Assembly (NCBI GenBank): GCA_021158845.1
Contig: JAGGSY010000140.1
Coordinates: 1 to 6,813 of the forward strand
From: Caldisericia bacterium
Lineage (GTDB): Bacteria > Caldisericota > Caldisericia > B22-G15
Length of the DNA stretch: 6,813 nucleotides
Direction: 5' to 3'
The notes beneath the pieces were generated by a model. The model did not search any database and was not told the DNA's origin. It was given only the letters and a program-made list of their open reading frames with translations. This document shows positions 5,794 to 6,813 of this stretch, piece after piece (the first letter of the stretch is position 1; the number at the start of each line of letters is the position of its first letter). The position numbers and the translations under genes are program-made.

Positions 5794-6813
5794 TGAAGAA
5801 ACTCTTGGATAAGAAGAAAAAGAAGAGAATAAAGAAACTTTTAAATATATTCAGGTATGTGAGAATACCACTTATCATACTGATAATTATACTTGGTGTC
5901 TCTCTCTGGATGTTCTCTCAGAGGGATATAGCGGCAAGGGTCTTTGATGAGAAGATATACAAGGCAGAGGTTAATGCTGCTGTAAGGAGAAAGATAAAGG
6001 ATTACGAGGATAAGAATATAAGTCTTTCTCAAGCGGATATTGAGGCAATAAGGAGAAATACAATAAACGAAATGGTGGAGAACATCCTCCTTGACCACTG
6101 GGCAAAGGAACATGGAATTACTGTCTCAGATAAAGAAGTTCAGGATGAAATTGAAAGGATGAGAAAAGCAACAGGACTCTCTGAGGATGAAATATACAAG
6201 CAGGCACTCAGTAAGTTTCAGCTCCTTGAATCAGATATAGAGACCATAGTGAGGGAGGCACTTCTCTCAGACAAGGTTTACGCCTCTGTTTTGAAGGACC
6301 TGAAAATTAGTGATGAGGAGGCATGGGATTATTTTATAGAGAGGACAAGATTCTATGCTGGAGCAAGGAGGGTTTCTCACATTTTTTTAGCTGTTGATCC
6401 AACAAAGGATAAGCCAGAGGATATAGAGAAGAAAATAAAGAAACTCAAAGAGATAAGAAACCGCATCCTTGATGGAGAAGATTTTGGAGAGCTTGCCCTC
6501 AAGTTTTCAGAGGATGAATCCACAAAGAAGAATGGAGGGGATCTTGGTTGGTTTAGAAGGGGAACTCTTTCAGATCCAGCACTATCAAAAGCGGTATTCT
6601 CAATGAATAAGGGAGATGTAAGTGATGTAATAAGGGGAAGGTTCGGACTTCATATATTAAAGATAACAGATGTTGTTCCAGAGAATCTTCCTTCACTTTC
6701 TGAAGAGGAAAAGAGGGTATACTTTGAGAAGATTAAAGAACTTGTAAAAGGGGATTTAATGTATACAAAAGCTGAGGAGAAAATTAAAGAATTTAACAAA
6801 TCACTATGGGAAT
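5793..6813 (+). CDS. Membrane-anchored parvulin-type peptidyl-prolyl isomerase, one rotamase domain, 3' end outside the window
   Basis: An open frame of 340 codons runs from ATG 5793-5795 to the window edge without a stop. Its A is the last base of the upstream TAA (TAATG), which implies translational coupling. The only nearby Shine-Dalgarno-like sequence is GGAGA at 5776-5780, rather far away. The N-terminus has a Lys-rich stretch (1-24) and a single membrane segment (about 25-41), with no lipobox and no clear cleavage motif, so it is an N-in anchor. Residues about 46-185 are helical and SurA-N-like. The rotamase domain (about 192-292) has RVSHIFLA, FSEDESTKKNGGDLGWF and FGLHILKI, keeping both parvulin histidines (196, 287). 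It has the same plan as the upstream protein minus the second rotamase domain, so the two are probably paralogues from a tandem duplication. The last residues (FNKSLWE) resemble a C-terminal region, so little may be missing. The minus-strand frame at 5841-6113 is its shadow. Confidence 0.88.
   Translation, partial: MKKLLDKKKKKRIKKLLNIFRYVRIPLIILIIILGVSLWMFSQRDIAARVFDEKIYKAEVNAAVRRKIKDYEDKNISLSQADIEAIRRNTINEMVENILLDHWAKEHGITVSDKEVQDEIERMRKATGLSEDEIYKQALSKFQLLESDIETIVREALLSDKVYASVLKDLKISDEEAWDYFIERTRFYAGARRVSHIFLAVDPTKDKPEDIEKKIKKLKEIRNRILDGEDFGELALKFSEDESTKKNGGDLGWFRRGTLSDPALSKAVFSMNKGDVSDVIRGRFGLHILKITDVVPENLPSLSEEEKRVYFEKIKELVKGDLMYTKAEEKIKEFNKSLWE

Noticed and set aside
5841..6113. Minus-strand 90-codon open frame with hydrophobic residues
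   Set aside because: It lies opposite the second foldase, whose protein pattern is clear across the whole stretch, and it has no ribosome binding site.
1..6813. CRISPR arrays, insertion sequences, tRNA genes, phage or defence genes
   Set aside because: No regularly spaced repeats, terminal inverted repeats, transposase motifs or tRNA-like T-loop sequences were seen; the window is densely packed with housekeeping genes.

Overview
The window is ordinary chromosomal housekeeping DNA from a low-GC bacterium. I found no mobile element, CRISPR array, tRNA or rRNA in it. Arginine is encoded almost only by AGA/AGG, the proteins are very rich in Lys and Glu, and cysteine is nearly absent. Together with a coenzyme-B12-type (class II) ribonucleotide reductase, this points to a thermophilic or thermotolerant, probably anaerobic bacterium. 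A deep-branching low-GC lineage such as Thermotogota, Dictyoglomota, Caldisericota or Coprothermobacterota would fit, but the sequence does not decide the phylum. The ClpC and S20 genes are clearly bacterial.

Layout from left to right. Positions 1-298 (minus) hold the first 99 codons of nrdJ, read leftward off the window. A 133-bp divergent intergenic region follows, with a good nrdJ promoter on one strand and an extended -10 element for clpC on the other. clpC (432-2903, plus) is a full-length two-AAA+-domain Clp unfoldase. It is followed with a 32-nt overlap by holA (2872-3843, plus), the delta subunit of the DNA polymerase III clamp loader. rpsT, for ribosomal protein S20 (3824-4120, minus), converges on holA and overlaps its 3' end by 20 nt. 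After a second divergent intergenic region (4121-4278), which carries a repeated 10-mer, come two membrane-anchored parvulin-type foldases on the plus strand. The first (4279-5793) has two rotamase domains, the second of them degenerate. The next gene (5793 to the window end, incomplete) has one rotamase domain and starts inside the stop codon of the first (TAATG).

There are four transcription units: nrdJ leftward, clpC-holA rightward, rpsT leftward and the foldase pair rightward. clpC supplies cytoplasmic protein unfolding for ClpP. The foldase pair would assist folding outside the membrane. nrdJ and holA serve DNA precursor supply and replication, and rpsT serves translation. No undescribed multi-gene system is evident. 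The points most worth a second look are the fused/degenerate foldase pair, the compact overlaps around holA, and the repeats in the rpsT/foldase intergenic region.
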